Assembly (NCBI GenBank): GCA_021847425.1
Contig: JAJZRF010000019.1
Location: 1-45,974 of the forward strand
Source: Deltaproteobacteria bacterium
Lineage (GTDB): Bacteria; Desulfobacterota; Desulfobulbia; Desulfobulbales; Desulfurivibrionaceae
Direction: 5' to 3'
Length of the DNA: 45,974 nt
In this document: positions 8,151 to 16,905 of the stretch, in pieces
Layout of the letters: each line of letters starts with the position of its first letter
Position numbering within the stretch: position 1 is the first letter of the stretch
Position numbers and translations under genes: made by a program
The notes under the pieces: generated by a model
Told to the model about the DNA's origin: nothing
What the model saw: only the letters and a program-made list of their open reading frames with translations
Databases searched by the model: none

Positions 8151-9650
8151 ATGGAGTCAGATTCATTCAGTGACAACCGGATGCATACCCAGCCAGCCAA
8201 GGATTGGCATAAAGCCTGGTTTCTGGGCCTGCTCGCCATTGCGGCCCTGATCGCGGTAAGGCTCTGGATGGCCGAGACGGTGCCGGTCAGCGACGCCACG
8301 GAATCACGCTATGCGGAGATATCCAGGAAAATGGTGGAAACCGGTGACTGGATTACCCCGCAATTCGACTATAATGTCCCGTTCTGGGGCAAACCGCCCC
8401 TCGCTTTTTGGGTCTCCGCGGGGGGCATTGAACTTCTGGGCCCCACTGAACTTGCGGCCCGGGCAGGGATCTTTCTCCTGGCGATTGGTTTGGCCGTGTT
8501 GTTCTTCCTCTGGCTCAGAGAGTCTCTTGACTCTGTTTTCGCGGCGTCCGCGACGCTCATGCTGTTTTCGTCAGTGCTCTATTTTATTTCCGCTGCCGCG
8601 GTTATGACGGATTTAGTGCTGACCGCCACGGTCACGCTGGGTCTCATTGGTTTTTGGCAGCGATTTCATCATGGCTCCCGGGCTTGGGAGCTGGCGCTCT
8701 ATGGTGCAATAGGGCTGGGCCTGCTCGCCAAGGGGCCCATCGCCGTGATCTTTATCCTGTTTCCGGTCGTCATCTGGGCAATCCTTACTAAAAATTTCCC
8801 GGCGGTCTGGCAACGGTTTTCCTGGATCAAGGGAGCGTTGCTCGCCATTGTCATTGCCGCGCCGTGGTATTTTCTGGCGGAAAACAAAACCCCCGGGTTT
8901 CTGGAATATTTTATCGTGGGGGAACACATTAAACGCTTTCTTGTCAGTGGTTGGCACGGAGATCTCTACGGGCATGCGCATGCAGCGCCGACCGGGATGA
9001 TCTGGCTGTATTGGCTGGCCTCTCTCTTTCCCTGGAGTCTGGCCCTCATTCCGCTTGCCTATCTGCGCAAAAAAAGTTTGCCTGAAAATTGGCGCCGGCA
9101 CCGGCCGCTCATCCTTTTCGGGCTGCTGTGGGCCGTTTGCCCGCTGCTGCTTTTCACCTTTGCGCATAATATTCTCTGGACATACCCGTTGCCGGGGTTG
9201 CCGGGGACGATTGTCGTGCTGGCGGCGTTGCTGGCCGGCAAGGGGGAAAGAGACAAGGGGCGATTTCTCAAGTTCGTTTCCGTGGTGGCGATAGTGATGG
9301 CAGTGTTGTTCGCGGGGCTGTCGGTATACGCCGCCAAGGGAACCACCATCTATGTAAAACACAGTCAAAAGCAAGTGGTTGAGTCAATCAACCGAGACTG
9401 CGCGGGGACGGACTGTGGTATTTATTACTGGAACGATCGGTATTATTCCGCTGAATTCTACAGCCAGGGAAAAGCAAGGCGGATAGATAAGCCGGAGCAG
9501 CTGCGTCAACTGCTCATGGATCACCGCAAGGACTTTCTTGTTGTTGCCAAGGGCGATCTGCCTGCTATCCCGGAAGATATTCAACAGCACTTCCATCGTG
9601 TCAAACAATTTGGCGAAATTATTCTTCTTGAAGAAATAACGGCCGAATAA
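8151..9650 (+). CDS. ArnT/FlmK-like lipid-linked glycosyltransferase (GT39)
   Basis: Polytopic inner-membrane GT-C enzyme that transfers a sugar from an undecaprenyl phosphate carrier to lipid A or another envelope acceptor. The ArnT hallmark is visible: DATESRYAEISRKM (about residues 48-61), then GDWITPQ and GKPPLAFW. About ten further hydrophobic helices follow, with a hydrophilic C-terminal domain of about 90 residues. An AGAGG-like ribosome site precedes ATG 8151. It is the first gene of a tight operon with a GT2, GtrA and a deacetylase, the set needed to make, flip and attach a deacetylated aminosugar. Protein mannosyltransferase-like activity on another acceptor cannot be excluded. Confidence 0.85.
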   Translation: MESDSFSDNRMHTQPAKDWHKAWFLGLLAIAALIAVRLWMAETVPVSDATESRYAEISRKMVETGDWITPQFDYNVPFWGKPPLAFWVSAGGIELLGPTELAARAGIFLLAIGLAVLFFLWLRESLDSVFAASATLMLFSSVLYFISAAAVMTDLVLTATVTLGLIGFWQRFHHGSRAWELALYGAIGLGLLAKGPIAVIFILFPVVIWAILTKNFPAVWQRFSWIKGALLAIVIAAPWYFLAENKTPGFLEYFIVGEHIKRFLVSGWHGDLYGHAHAAPTGMIWLYWLASLFPWSLALIPLAYLRKKSLPENWRRHRPLILFGLLWAVCPLLLFTFAHNILWTYPLPGLPGTIVVLAALLAGKGERDKGRFLKFVSVVAIVMAVLFAGLSVYAAKGTTIYVKHSQKQVVESINRDCAGTDCGIYYWNDRYYSAEFYSQGKARRIDKPEQLRQLLMDHRKDFLVVAKGDLPAIPEDIQQHFHRVKQFGEIILLEEITAE

Positions 9651-9676
9651 AATAATAAAGGAATTCAAGAGCACAA

Positions 9677-10681
9677 ATGAAGAATAACATTACAACAATT
9701 GGGGGAGGCAGCGATAAAAGCTCTGCAAATATGATTTGTATTGTTATGCCTGCCCATAATGAACAGGATAATATCCGAGCCTCTATCGAGAAAATAAACG
9801 AAGCGTTCTTGGCTCTTGACTATGATTTTGAAATTATCATCGTCGATGACGGCAGTAAGGATAACACGGTCAACGAGATAAAAAGTATTCTGCAAGGTTA
9901 TCCTGTCCGCCTGATTAAACTGTCAAGGAATTTCGGAAAAGAACATGCGATCATAGCCGGCCTGGATCATGCGGATGCGGACGCGGTCATTCTCATGGAT
10001 GCTGATCTGCAGCATCCCATGGAAATGTTGCCTGAATTTTTGGATAAGTGGCAACAGGGATACGATATTGTGTATGGCTACCGGGAGGATCGTCGGGATG
10101 AATCCTGGCATAAACGGTTGTTTACCCGGATATTTTATACCTTGCTGAACAGTGGGGCCGAGATAAAGATCGAACCGGGAGCCTTGGATTTTCGCCTGCT
10201 CGATCGGCGGGTGGTTGAGGCCTTGTGTTCCCTGCGGGAACGGGTCCGGTTTACAAAGGGGTTATATGCCTGGGTCGGCTACAAAAGTATCGGCATTGCC
10301 TTTATGCCGAATCAAAGATATGCGGGGGAAAGCAGTTTCAACAGAAAAAGCCTGTTTAAACTCGGCTGGGATGGGCTGACCTCCTTTTCCGATCTTCCCC
10401 TCAAAATGATGAGCTCCGCCGGGGCAATCATCTCTTTTTCCGCCGTGTGCTATGCTTTTTATATCTTTGCGCGCACAGTCATCTGCGGGGTGGATCTGCC
10501 GGGTTGGGCAACCTTGACCGTGGCGATCTCCTTTCTGGGCGGCATACAGCTTTTATCGCTGGGGGTTATGGGATATTATATAAGAAATATTTTTATCGAA
10601 ACAAAGCAGCGGCCCAACTATATCGTGGAAGAAGAAATCGCCAGTGCATTATGCATGAGCAAACGAAACAGCGCGGAATGA
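9677..10681 (+). CDS. ArnC/GtrB-like polyprenyl-phosphate glycosyltransferase (GT2)
   Basis: Loads a nucleotide sugar onto undecaprenyl phosphate on the cytoplasmic face. The N-terminal GT-A domain has VMPAHNEQDN, IIIVDDGSKDNT and the metal-binding ILMDADLQHP. SRNFGKEHAIIAGLDHA is typical of the ArnC/DPM1 group. Two C-terminal membrane helices (about residues 235-305) anchor the enzyme, as in ArnC and GtrB. The length (334 aa) is usual. The stop overlaps the gtrA ATG (ATGA). In this operon it would supply the lipid-linked sugar used by the GT39 enzyme. Confidence 0.87.
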   Translation: MKNNITTIGGGSDKSSANMICIVMPAHNEQDNIRASIEKINEAFLALDYDFEIIIVDDGSKDNTVNEIKSILQGYPVRLIKLSRNFGKEHAIIAGLDHADADAVILMDADLQHPMEMLPEFLDKWQQGYDIVYGYREDRRDESWHKRLFTRIFYTLLNSGAEIKIEPGALDFRLLDRRVVEALCSLRERVRFTKGLYAWVGYKSIGIAFMPNQRYAGESSFNRKSLFKLGWDGLTSFSDLPLKMMSSAGAIISFSAVCYAFYIFARTVICGVDLPGWATLTVAISFLGGIQLLSLGVMGYYIRNIFIETKQRPNYIVEEEIASALCMSKRNSAE

Positions 10682-11052
10682 AAAAACAGATCGTGCGTTT
10701 TATCTTTGTGGGCGGCGCGGCGTTTGGGGTGCATTTTTCGATTGTAAGCATCATCGTCCCGCTGGGCGCACATCCTTTGGCTGCCAATGTGGCCGGTTTT
10801 CTCCTCGCCTTCGGGGTGAGTTATCTCGGCCATCGGCACTGGACGTTTCCTTCCGCCAGTTCGGCCCGGCATGCGGCGCTGATGCGCTTTTTTTTCGTCG
10901 CTGTTTCCGGCTTTGCCTTAAACGAAGCCCTGTATTGGTTTTTGTTGACGGCAACGGTTTTGGATTATAGAACGGCGCTGGTTATTGTTTTGGCGGCTGT
11001 CGCGGTCGTGACTTTTACCGTGAGCAAGCTGTGGGCTTTCCGGGATGCATAG
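10678..11052 (+). CDS. GtrA-family membrane protein (putative lipid-linked sugar flippase)
   Basis: A 124-aa protein with four hydrophobic segments and the GtrA pattern: RFIFVGGAAFGVHF at the N-terminus, NVAGFLLAFGVSYLGHRHWTF in the middle and VTFTVSKLWAFRD at the end. GtrA proteins are thought to move undecaprenyl-phosphate sugars across the inner membrane. ATG at 10678 gives ATGA overlap with the GT2 gene; an in-frame ATG at 10651 would add nine residues. The 3' end overlaps the next gene by eight bases. Confidence 0.83.
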   Translation: MKKQIVRFIFVGGAAFGVHFSIVSIIVPLGAHPLAANVAGFLLAFGVSYLGHRHWTFPSASSARHAALMRFFFVAVSGFALNEALYWFLLTATVLDYRTALVIVLAAVAVVTFTVSKLWAFRDA

Positions 11053-11872
11053 CGCCAAAAAAATCATTCTCTGCTCGGACGATTTTGCCCAAAACAGTGC
11101 CATCTCCCGAGGGATTCTCAATCTCGTCGAGCGGCAAAGGCTTTCGGCGGTGTCTTGTTTTACCGATTCATCCCTCTGGCAACAATACGGGGCGGAATTG
11201 TCCGGACACCACAATGAGATCGACCTGGGTCTGCATTTCAACCTGACCCATGATTTTGGGTATCTCAATCGGCCTCTGGGATACTGGCTTGCGCGTTCTG
11301 TTGTTGCGCAACTTCCCCTGAAAGAAATCAGGGAAACCCTGCATCGTCAATGCTCGGAATTCATGCGGGTAACCGGCCGGCTTCCGGATTTTATCGATGG
11401 CCATCAGCACGTGCATATCTTGCCTGGTATTCGGCGGGTTTTTCTCGATTATCTGGCCGGCCAAAACTTGATCCAGGCGCTCTATGTCCGCAGTGTTGTG
11501 CCGATGATTCCCCACGGGGATGACCGGCTTAAGTCGTTTGTGATCAGAATGCTGGCAACGGGCTGGCGCTCGGCAATAAGGGGTTACTGCCCAACCAATA
11601 CAACTTTTGCCGGGGTTTACTCACTCAAGGGAGAAGAGAATTATCCGGCGCTTTTTCAGGGATGGTTGGCGAGGAGCGAAACCGGCGGCTTAATCATGTG
11701 TCATCCGGGTCTGGAAAGTGATGACATGATAGACGTTATCAGGGGGGCAAGGGTGGTCGAGTATCAATTTTTCCAGTCCGACCGGTTCCCTGAAATGTGT
11801 AAGGCGCTGGATGTAACGATTGCCCGTTTCTCAAAGCAGACTGGTCCTTCAAAAGCCGCGGTTTGTGCTTGA
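11045..11872 (+). CDS. YdjC/ChbG-family carbohydrate deacetylase (NaxD-like)
   Basis: Predicted metal-dependent N-deacetylase with the NodB-like fold of the YdjC family. Motifs are SDDF (residues 11-14, metal Asp), LGLHFNLT (His64) and DGHQHVHI (His120, 122, 124), followed by CHPGLES near the end. Family members remove acetyl groups from chitobiose, hopanoid precursors or, in Francisella NaxD, undecaprenyl-phosphate-GalNAc. The overlap with gtrA and the flanking ArnC- and ArnT-like genes favour the NaxD-type role: deacetylating the lipid-linked sugar before transfer. The sugar identity is not shown by the sequence. Confidence 0.8.
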   Translation: MHSAKKIILCSDDFAQNSAISRGILNLVERQRLSAVSCFTDSSLWQQYGAELSGHHNEIDLGLHFNLTHDFGYLNRPLGYWLARSVVAQLPLKEIRETLHRQCSEFMRVTGRLPDFIDGHQHVHILPGIRRVFLDYLAGQNLIQALYVRSVVPMIPHGDDRLKSFVIRMLATGWRSAIRGYCPTNTTFAGVYSLKGEENYPALFQGWLARSETGGLIMCHPGLESDDMIDVIRGARVVEYQFFQSDRFPEMCKALDVTIARFSKQTGPSKAAVCA

Positions 11873-11964
11873 TCCTGTCCTTGAAATTTGCGGGGCATGT
11901 GGTATAAGGCATCGCGGGTCTGGTGCCTTAATGGGTGTGGAGGCCGGTTTTTGGTCTGATTTTC

Positions 11965-13005
11965 ATGGATGGCGGGGATGATGGCGTGAGCGAGAAGGGA
12001 AGTCTTGAAATTCCCAAAAAACCTGTGTCTAACAAAAAGAAAACAGCCAGGGACCGCTTGGCTGAGTTTTGCGCTCTGTTTGGCAAGGAGGACGAGGTTC
12101 TGGTGGTCATCAACGCCGACCCGGATGCCATTGCCAGCGCCATGGCGGTGAAGCGTTTGCTCCGTTATCGGGTGAAGAACGTCACCATTAGCTATCCCAA
12201 CGAAATCAGGCGTCTCAATAACGTGGTCATGGTAGACCTGCTGAAAATCCCCATGGAACGTCTGCATACGGTCAAGATCGGGGATTTCACCAAAAAGGTC
12301 ATGCTGGATTCCCAGCCCAGCCATTTGCCCTGTTTTGAGAACATCACCTTTGACGTGGTCATTGACCACCATCCCGCCACCAGAGGCTGGGTGGCCCCAT
12401 TTGTCGATATCCGCAAGGATTACGGCGCCACAGCCTCCATGCTCGTTGAGTATCTCCGGGCTGCCAGTGTGAAGCCCTCGGTGGCTCTGGCCACCGCCCT
12501 TTTTTACGCGATCAAGGTGGATACCCGGAATTTTGAGAAAAAAGCGACCTTGGCGGACGCCATTTCCTTTCGCTATCTCTTCAATATCGCCAACCAGAAT
12601 CTGGTCCGCAAGATAGAGCTCTCCTCCCTCCGCCGTTCCGAGCTGAATTATTTCAAAACCGCCCTCAAAGAGATGAAGGTGAGCAAGCAGCGGCTGTATG
12701 CTCACCTCGGCAGGGTTCCCAGCCCGGACATGCTGGTGCTCATCGCCGACTTCCTGAACCAGGTCCACGATGTCACTTGGGTTTTTGTTTCCGGCCTGTA
12801 TAGCGACAAGCTGGTGGTTATCTTCCGTTGTGACGGCTATAAGAAAAATGCCGGGAGGCTGGCGGAGAAGATGTTTAATGCCATCGGCTCGGCGGGAGGA
12901 CACCGGGAAGCGGCCCGGGCCGAAGTGCTGCTCCGGAACCTGCCTGCGGAAATGCAGGATTTTTCCACCAAGACCCTGATGCGCCTCACGGTCAAACACC
13001 TGTAG
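11965..13005 (+). CDS. DHH/DHHA1-family phosphoesterase (NrnA-like)
   Basis: A DHH-superfamily hydrolase related to nanoRNases and cyclic-dinucleotide phosphodiesterases. Motifs are VINADPDAIASAMA (metal Asp residues), VVMVDLLKIP and the eponymous VVIDHHPATRG. A C-terminal DHHA1 region contains GSAGGHREAARAEV. It is 346 aa from ATG 11965; GTG 11935 and GTG 11986 are alternative starts. The N-terminal 25 residues are Lys-rich and poorly conserved in character. The gene stands between the glycan operon and the GlgC pair, with about 90 bases on the left and 150 on the right. Confidence 0.82.
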   Translation: MDGGDDGVSEKGSLEIPKKPVSNKKKTARDRLAEFCALFGKEDEVLVVINADPDAIASAMAVKRLLRYRVKNVTISYPNEIRRLNNVVMVDLLKIPMERLHTVKIGDFTKKVMLDSQPSHLPCFENITFDVVIDHHPATRGWVAPFVDIRKDYGATASMLVEYLRAASVKPSVALATALFYAIKVDTRNFEKKATLADAISFRYLFNIANQNLVRKIELSSLRRSELNYFKTALKEMKVSKQRLYAHLGRVPSPDMLVLIADFLNQVHDVTWVFVSGLYSDKLVVIFRCDGYKKNAGRLAEKMFNAIGSAGGHREAARAEVLLRNLPAEMQDFSTKTLMRLTVKHL

Positions 13006-13158
13006 CAACCTTTTCGGAAATTTTATCCCCGCCCCATTCCTGTGCTTGCTTTTTGACGCAAGGCTTCCCATAATGGACCTGAAACAATTGGGCCGTTGAA
13101 AAACCTTGTTTTCCGGCGGCCTGCGGACGATGCTTCCCCCTCTCCCGTCAGGAATCCC

Positions 13159-14418
13159 ATGAAACTGAAACCGAAGGTTCTGGCCATGATCCTTGCCGGG
13201 GGGCGCGTTGACGAGCTGGACGTGCTCACCGCCTACCGGCCCAAGTCGGCTGTCCCCTTTGGCGGCTTTGCCAGGGTAATCGATTTTGCCCTGAGCAATC
13301 TCATGCACTCCGGCCTGGAACGGGTCGCCATCCTTAGCCAGTACCGGAGCTTTTCCCTGATCAGCCATATCGGGGTCGGGGCTGCCTGGGACATGACCGG
13401 CCGTTATCGCGGAGTTTTTATCCTCCCTCCCTCCCAGGGCTCGGGCCAGAGCAGCTGGTACCGGGGCTCGGCAGACGCCATCCATCAGAATCTCGATTTT
13501 GTCCAGTACCACGATCCGGAAACCATCCTGGTGCTCTCCGGGGACCATGTCTACCAGATGGATTACCGGGAGATTCTCCAGTACCATCGGGACAAGGACG
13601 CCGACCTGACCATCGCCTGCCTGCAGGTGCCCATGGGTGAGGCGAGCCGTTTCGGGGTGGCGGAAATCGATGACGAGGACGGCGAGCGCGGCGGCCGCGT
13701 TCACCAGTACCAGGAGAAACCGGCCGATCCCAAGTTCAACTGGGCCTCGCTTACCGTCTATTGTTTCAGGCCCTCGGTGCTCTATGAGGTGCTGGAGGCC
13801 AACGCCCGGGAGGATGAGTCCTTCGAGTTCGGCAGGGATATCCTGCCCCGGATCATGGCGAGCCAGCGCCGGGTGTACGGTTTCAAGTTTCACGGCTATT
13901 GGGGATACACCCGGACCGTTGGCGAATACTGGCAGACCAACATGGATCTGCTGGGGCCGGAGCCGAAGATCCGCCTTGAGGAGTGGGGCATCCGCACCAA
14001 CCTGGAACACCGGGCGGTTAGGGACTGCCAGCCCCTCAAGGCAGGATCTTCGGCGAGCATCGAGAACAGCCTGGTCTATAACGGCTGTGTCGTGGAGGGA
14101 CGGGTGGAAAATTCCATTCTTTTCCCAGGGGTACATGTCAAGTCCGGGGCGGAGGTGAAGAACTCCGTGCTCTTTTACGATAATGTGGTTGGGCACGGCG
14201 CCATGCTCGACACGGTGGTGAGCGATGTCAACGTGACCTTCGGGGCCCGGGTGCGGATCGGCGAGCCAGGGGTTCCGCAGGCCGGCAAGGTCACGGTGGT
14301 CGGCTGGAACAACCATGTGCTTGACGGCATGGTGATCGGCTCCGGTTGTACCCTGCACCCCAATCTGCGGCCGGAGCAGATGGTCGGAAAAATCGGCAAC
14401 AACGAGGTGGTCCGATGA
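13159..14418 (+). CDS. GlgC-like nucleotidyltransferase with altered active-site motif
   Basis: Related to glucose-1-phosphate adenylyltransferase, which makes ADP-glucose for glycogen. An N-terminal nucleotidyltransferase domain (about 1-270) precedes a C-terminal left-handed beta-helix (SLVYNGCVVEGRVENSILF...). The nucleotide loop reads AGGRVDELDVLT where active GlgC has AGGRGTRLKDLT, so the catalytic Arg is Glu; the Lys of PKSAVPFGG, GDHVYQMD and YQEKP are retained. This resembles the non-catalytic large subunits and GlgD proteins. ATG 13159 has an AGGAA ribosome site; the longer frame starts at a TTG without one. It overlaps the canonical paralogue by ATGA, suggesting equimolar synthesis and a hetero-oligomer. 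Confidence 0.8.
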   Translation: MKLKPKVLAMILAGGRVDELDVLTAYRPKSAVPFGGFARVIDFALSNLMHSGLERVAILSQYRSFSLISHIGVGAAWDMTGRYRGVFILPPSQGSGQSSWYRGSADAIHQNLDFVQYHDPETILVLSGDHVYQMDYREILQYHRDKDADLTIACLQVPMGEASRFGVAEIDDEDGERGGRVHQYQEKPADPKFNWASLTVYCFRPSVLYEVLEANAREDESFEFGRDILPRIMASQRRVYGFKFHGYWGYTRTVGEYWQTNMDLLGPEPKIRLEEWGIRTNLEHRAVRDCQPLKAGSSASIENSLVYNGCVVEGRVENSILFPGVHVKSGAEVKNSVLFYDNVVGHGAMLDTVVSDVNVTFGARVRIGEPGVPQAGKVTVVGWNNHVLDGMVIGSGCTLHPNLRPEQMVGKIGNNEVVR

Positions 14419-15680
14419 TTCAAGGCGACAATACCCTGGTTCTCCTGCTGGCAGGCGGGGTCGGCAGCCGCCTCAATGTTCTGGTGCAGACCAGGGCCAA
14501 GCCGGCCGTGCCCTTTGCCGGATTCTACCGGATCATTGATTTTTCCTTGAGCAACGTGATGAACTCGGGGCTCAGCCAGGTTGGGGTGCTCACCCAGTAC
14601 AAGCCACTTTCCCTGATGCGCCATCTCGGCACCGGCGAGGCTTGGGATTTCACGGGCCGCACCAGGGGAGTGAAGATCCTTCCCCCCCGCACCGGGTCAC
14701 ACGATTCCGACTGGTACAAGGGCACCGCCGACGCGGTGCGCCAGAACATCGATTTTATCCGGGAGCACCCCGCCAAGGAGACGATCATCCTTTCCGGCGA
14801 CCACATCTACCGCATGGATCTCGACGACATGCTCCGGTTCCATCGGAGGAAGCAGGCCCAGGTGACCATCGCCATGATGGTGGTGCCGCTTTCCGAGATC
14901 CACCAATTCGGCGCGGGCATCACCAACGGTGAGGGCCGCATCGTCGAATGGGAGGAAAAGCCCAGGATTGCCCGCACCGATCTGGCCTCCATGGGAATCT
15001 ACGTGTTTGACACCGAATACCTGCTTCGGCTTCTGGAGGAAGACCGCGAGGAGGTGGACTTCGGCATGCATCTCATCCCCAAGGCCATCGAGCGGGATAA
15101 TGTTTTTGCCTATCCTTTCCACGGCTACTGGCGGGATGTGGGCACGGTCCAGGCGTACTGGCAGGCGAACATGGATCTGCTGAAAATCGATTCCGAGATC
15201 TCTCCGCAAGCCTGGGGCATTCGGCCAAACCCCTATGCGGACCGGCTGGTGGTGGATCGGTGTCCCGCCCGTTTTGCCGGCGGCTGCGTGGTGGAAGGCT
15301 CCATGATCTCCGCCGGCTGCGTCATCGAGGGCGAGGTGATCAATTCGGTGCTTTCGCCTGGGGTGCGGGTGGGAAAGAATGTCCGGGTCAAGGACTCCAT
15401 CATTCTCCACGACTGCATTCTGGAGGAAGGGGCCGTGGTGGATCTGGCTATCCTCGATAAAAGGGTCCGGGTGGGGCAGGGGGCGGTGGTGGGGCAGGGC
15501 GAGGACAAGGGGCTGCCCAACAAGGCCAGCCCCAAGCATCTCTACACCGGGATCACCATGATCGGCAAGGAGGCCGAGGTGCCGCCCCAGGCCGTGATCG
15601 GACGCAACTGCGTGGTGCCCCCCTCCCGCAAGGCCGTGGATTTTCCTTCGCTGGCCATCGCCACCGGGGAAACCATCTGA
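14415..15680 (+). CDS. glgC: Glucose-1-phosphate adenylyltransferase
   Basis: Makes ADP-glucose from ATP and glucose-1-phosphate, the committed step of bacterial glycogen synthesis. It has the intact loop LLAGGVGSRLNVLVQTRAKP with catalytic Arg and Lys, then FYRIIDFSLSN, the metal Asp motif SGDHIYRMD and WEEKP for glucose-1-phosphate. A C-terminal beta-helix with hexad repeats follows (VVEGSMISAGCVIEGEVINS). The length of 421 aa is typical. ATG 14415 lies inside the stop of the degenerate paralogue (ATGA). No glycogen synthase or branching enzyme is in the window; a CBM48 protein is encoded at 37026-37343. Confidence 0.88.
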   Translation: MIQGDNTLVLLLAGGVGSRLNVLVQTRAKPAVPFAGFYRIIDFSLSNVMNSGLSQVGVLTQYKPLSLMRHLGTGEAWDFTGRTRGVKILPPRTGSHDSDWYKGTADAVRQNIDFIREHPAKETIILSGDHIYRMDLDDMLRFHRRKQAQVTIAMMVVPLSEIHQFGAGITNGEGRIVEWEEKPRIARTDLASMGIYVFDTEYLLRLLEEDREEVDFGMHLIPKAIERDNVFAYPFHGYWRDVGTVQAYWQANMDLLKIDSEISPQAWGIRPNPYADRLVVDRCPARFAGGCVVEGSMISAGCVIEGEVINSVLSPGVRVGKNVRVKDSIILHDCILEEGAVVDLAILDKRVRVGQGAVVGQGEDKGLPNKASPKHLYTGITMIGKEAEVPPQAVIGRNCVVPPSRKAVDFPSLAIATGETI

Positions 15681-15723
15681 TTCCATTTCTAAAGCAAAAG
15701 AGACTTTTGCAAAAGTCAAAAAA

Positions 15724-15832
15724 AGTCCCCTCCCCCCTTGCGGGGGAGGGTTAGGGTGAGGGGGAACCCGCTGGATGTGAGACCTTGGCAGCTTCACCCA
15801 CCCCCCATCCCCTCCCGTCAAGGGAGGGGAGT
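15724..15832. repeat. MITE-like palindromic element with two inner hairpins
   Basis: About 109 bases whose ends are imperfect inverted repeats of each other, roughly 15725-15764 against 15793-15832. Each arm is itself a hairpin: CCCTCCCCC-TTG-CGGGGGAGGG near 15729-15750 and CCCCTCCC-GTCAA-GGGAGGGG at 15810-15829. The middle (15765-15792) is unique. It lies in the gap between convergent glgC and the HDOD gene and could also end transcription. This C-rich/G-rich hairpin style is common among dispersed non-autonomous repeats of proteobacteria; copy number was not checked. Confidence 0.6.
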
Positions 15833-15837
15833 TTGCG

Positions 15838-16758
15838 TCAGCGGCTTCCCCTTTCTTTCTGGGATATCTTGGCGCGGATCTTGAGCTTGGCCAGACCAAA
15901 ACGGATGATGCTGTCCGACATCCCTTCGGCGATATCCAGGCTTCTATTGGCCAGGCCGAATGCCTCTCGTCTGGTGAGATCCATGATCGGGCCATAGTGC
16001 AGGAGCAGTTCGCCCAGATCCAGGCTCGAACCGTAGCAGATGATCCAGGTTAACCTGTTGCAGAAAACCGCCACATTGAGGAGGTAGAGCTGGGAGTCGA
16101 ATTTGTTGATTGGCTGGGGCGGGTTATTCTCCATGCTCAGGACGATCTTTTCGGAAAAATTCCAGAAGCGGGCGATTTCCATGCCCACGGCGGAAAACGT
16201 GAGGTCGTTCAGTACGGTTTTGGCGGCAAATTCGTCGGAGTAGCCCCGGTCGATGAGCTCCTGGGTCTTGCGGTACAGCTCCGGCAGATAGACCAGGATG
16301 ATGAGCTTGCCCAGTTGGTGCAAGAGGGTGCAGATGAAGACCTCCTCTTCCACCACATTGATTTTCTTGACCTTGCAGAGAATCTTTGCCTGGGAGGCGC
16401 TGACAAAGCAGAGGGCCAGAAGCTTGCTGATCTCTTCCTTCTCGATTCCGGCCTTGAGAAAATCCTCAAACAGGGCGAGGCTGACGGCCAGCTCTTTCAG
16501 GGTGGTGAGGCCAAGGGCGGTTATGGCCCGGCTGATGTTGGAGATTGGCGTCCCCCGGCTGTAAAAAGCCGAGTTGACCACCTGCAGCAATTTGGTGGTC
16601 AGGGAGGCATCCCGGAGAATAACCTCGGCGATTTCGTCGGCGCTGGATTCATCGCGGTTCAGGAGGCGGAGCAGCTCCTGGACATGGTCGGACATGGCCG
16701 GCAGCTCGCTCATGTTGACCTTGCTGAATATGTCGCTCAGGGTTGTGTTGGGGTTCAT
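15838..16758 (-). CDS. HDOD-domain signalling protein
   Basis: A 306-aa protein made essentially of one HDOD domain (about residues 18-215), a HD-GYP-related fold lacking the metal residues and found in proteins that relay regulatory or c-di-GMP-linked signals. Characteristic segments are ELPAMSDHVQELLRLLN, ILRDASLTTKLLQVVNSAFY, and ISRAITALGLTTLKELAVSLALF. The C-terminal 90 residues form additional helices. There is no receiver or output domain, so it probably acts through protein contacts. It is monocistronic or leads no clear operon. The next upstream gene (PAS protein, same strand) is about 150 bases away. Confidence 0.85.
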   Translation of the reverse strand: MNPNTTLSDIFSKVNMSELPAMSDHVQELLRLLNRDESSADEIAEVILRDASLTTKLLQVVNSAFYSRGTPISNISRAITALGLTTLKELAVSLALFEDFLKAGIEKEEISKLLALCFVSASQAKILCKVKKINVVEEEVFICTLLHQLGKLIILVYLPELYRKTQELIDRGYSDEFAAKTVLNDLTFSAVGMEIARFWNFSEKIVLSMENNPPQPINKFDSQLYLLNVAVFCNRLTWIICYGSSLDLGELLLHYGPIMDLTRREAFGLANRSLDIAEGMSDSIIRFGLAKLKIRAKISQKERGSR

Positions 16759-16905
16759 GGCACCTGTCGTATCACTGGCGGCGTAGCGGTCTGGCTGTGT
16801 CTGGGTGGCCGGAAATCTTGCCTGTCCTGTACATTTACTCTGGATGTCAGGGAACTGTAAAACAAAATGTGAAAAAAAGAGGTGCGGATCTGAAGCCGGA
16901 CGCGG

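Noticed and set aside
11764..14358. 864-codon open frame on the minus strand
   Set aside because: It lies antisense to the NaxD-like, DHH and GlgC-like genes, which have clear motifs; its translation is His/Pro/Gly-rich without any family pattern. Long antisense frames are expected in GC-rich DNA.
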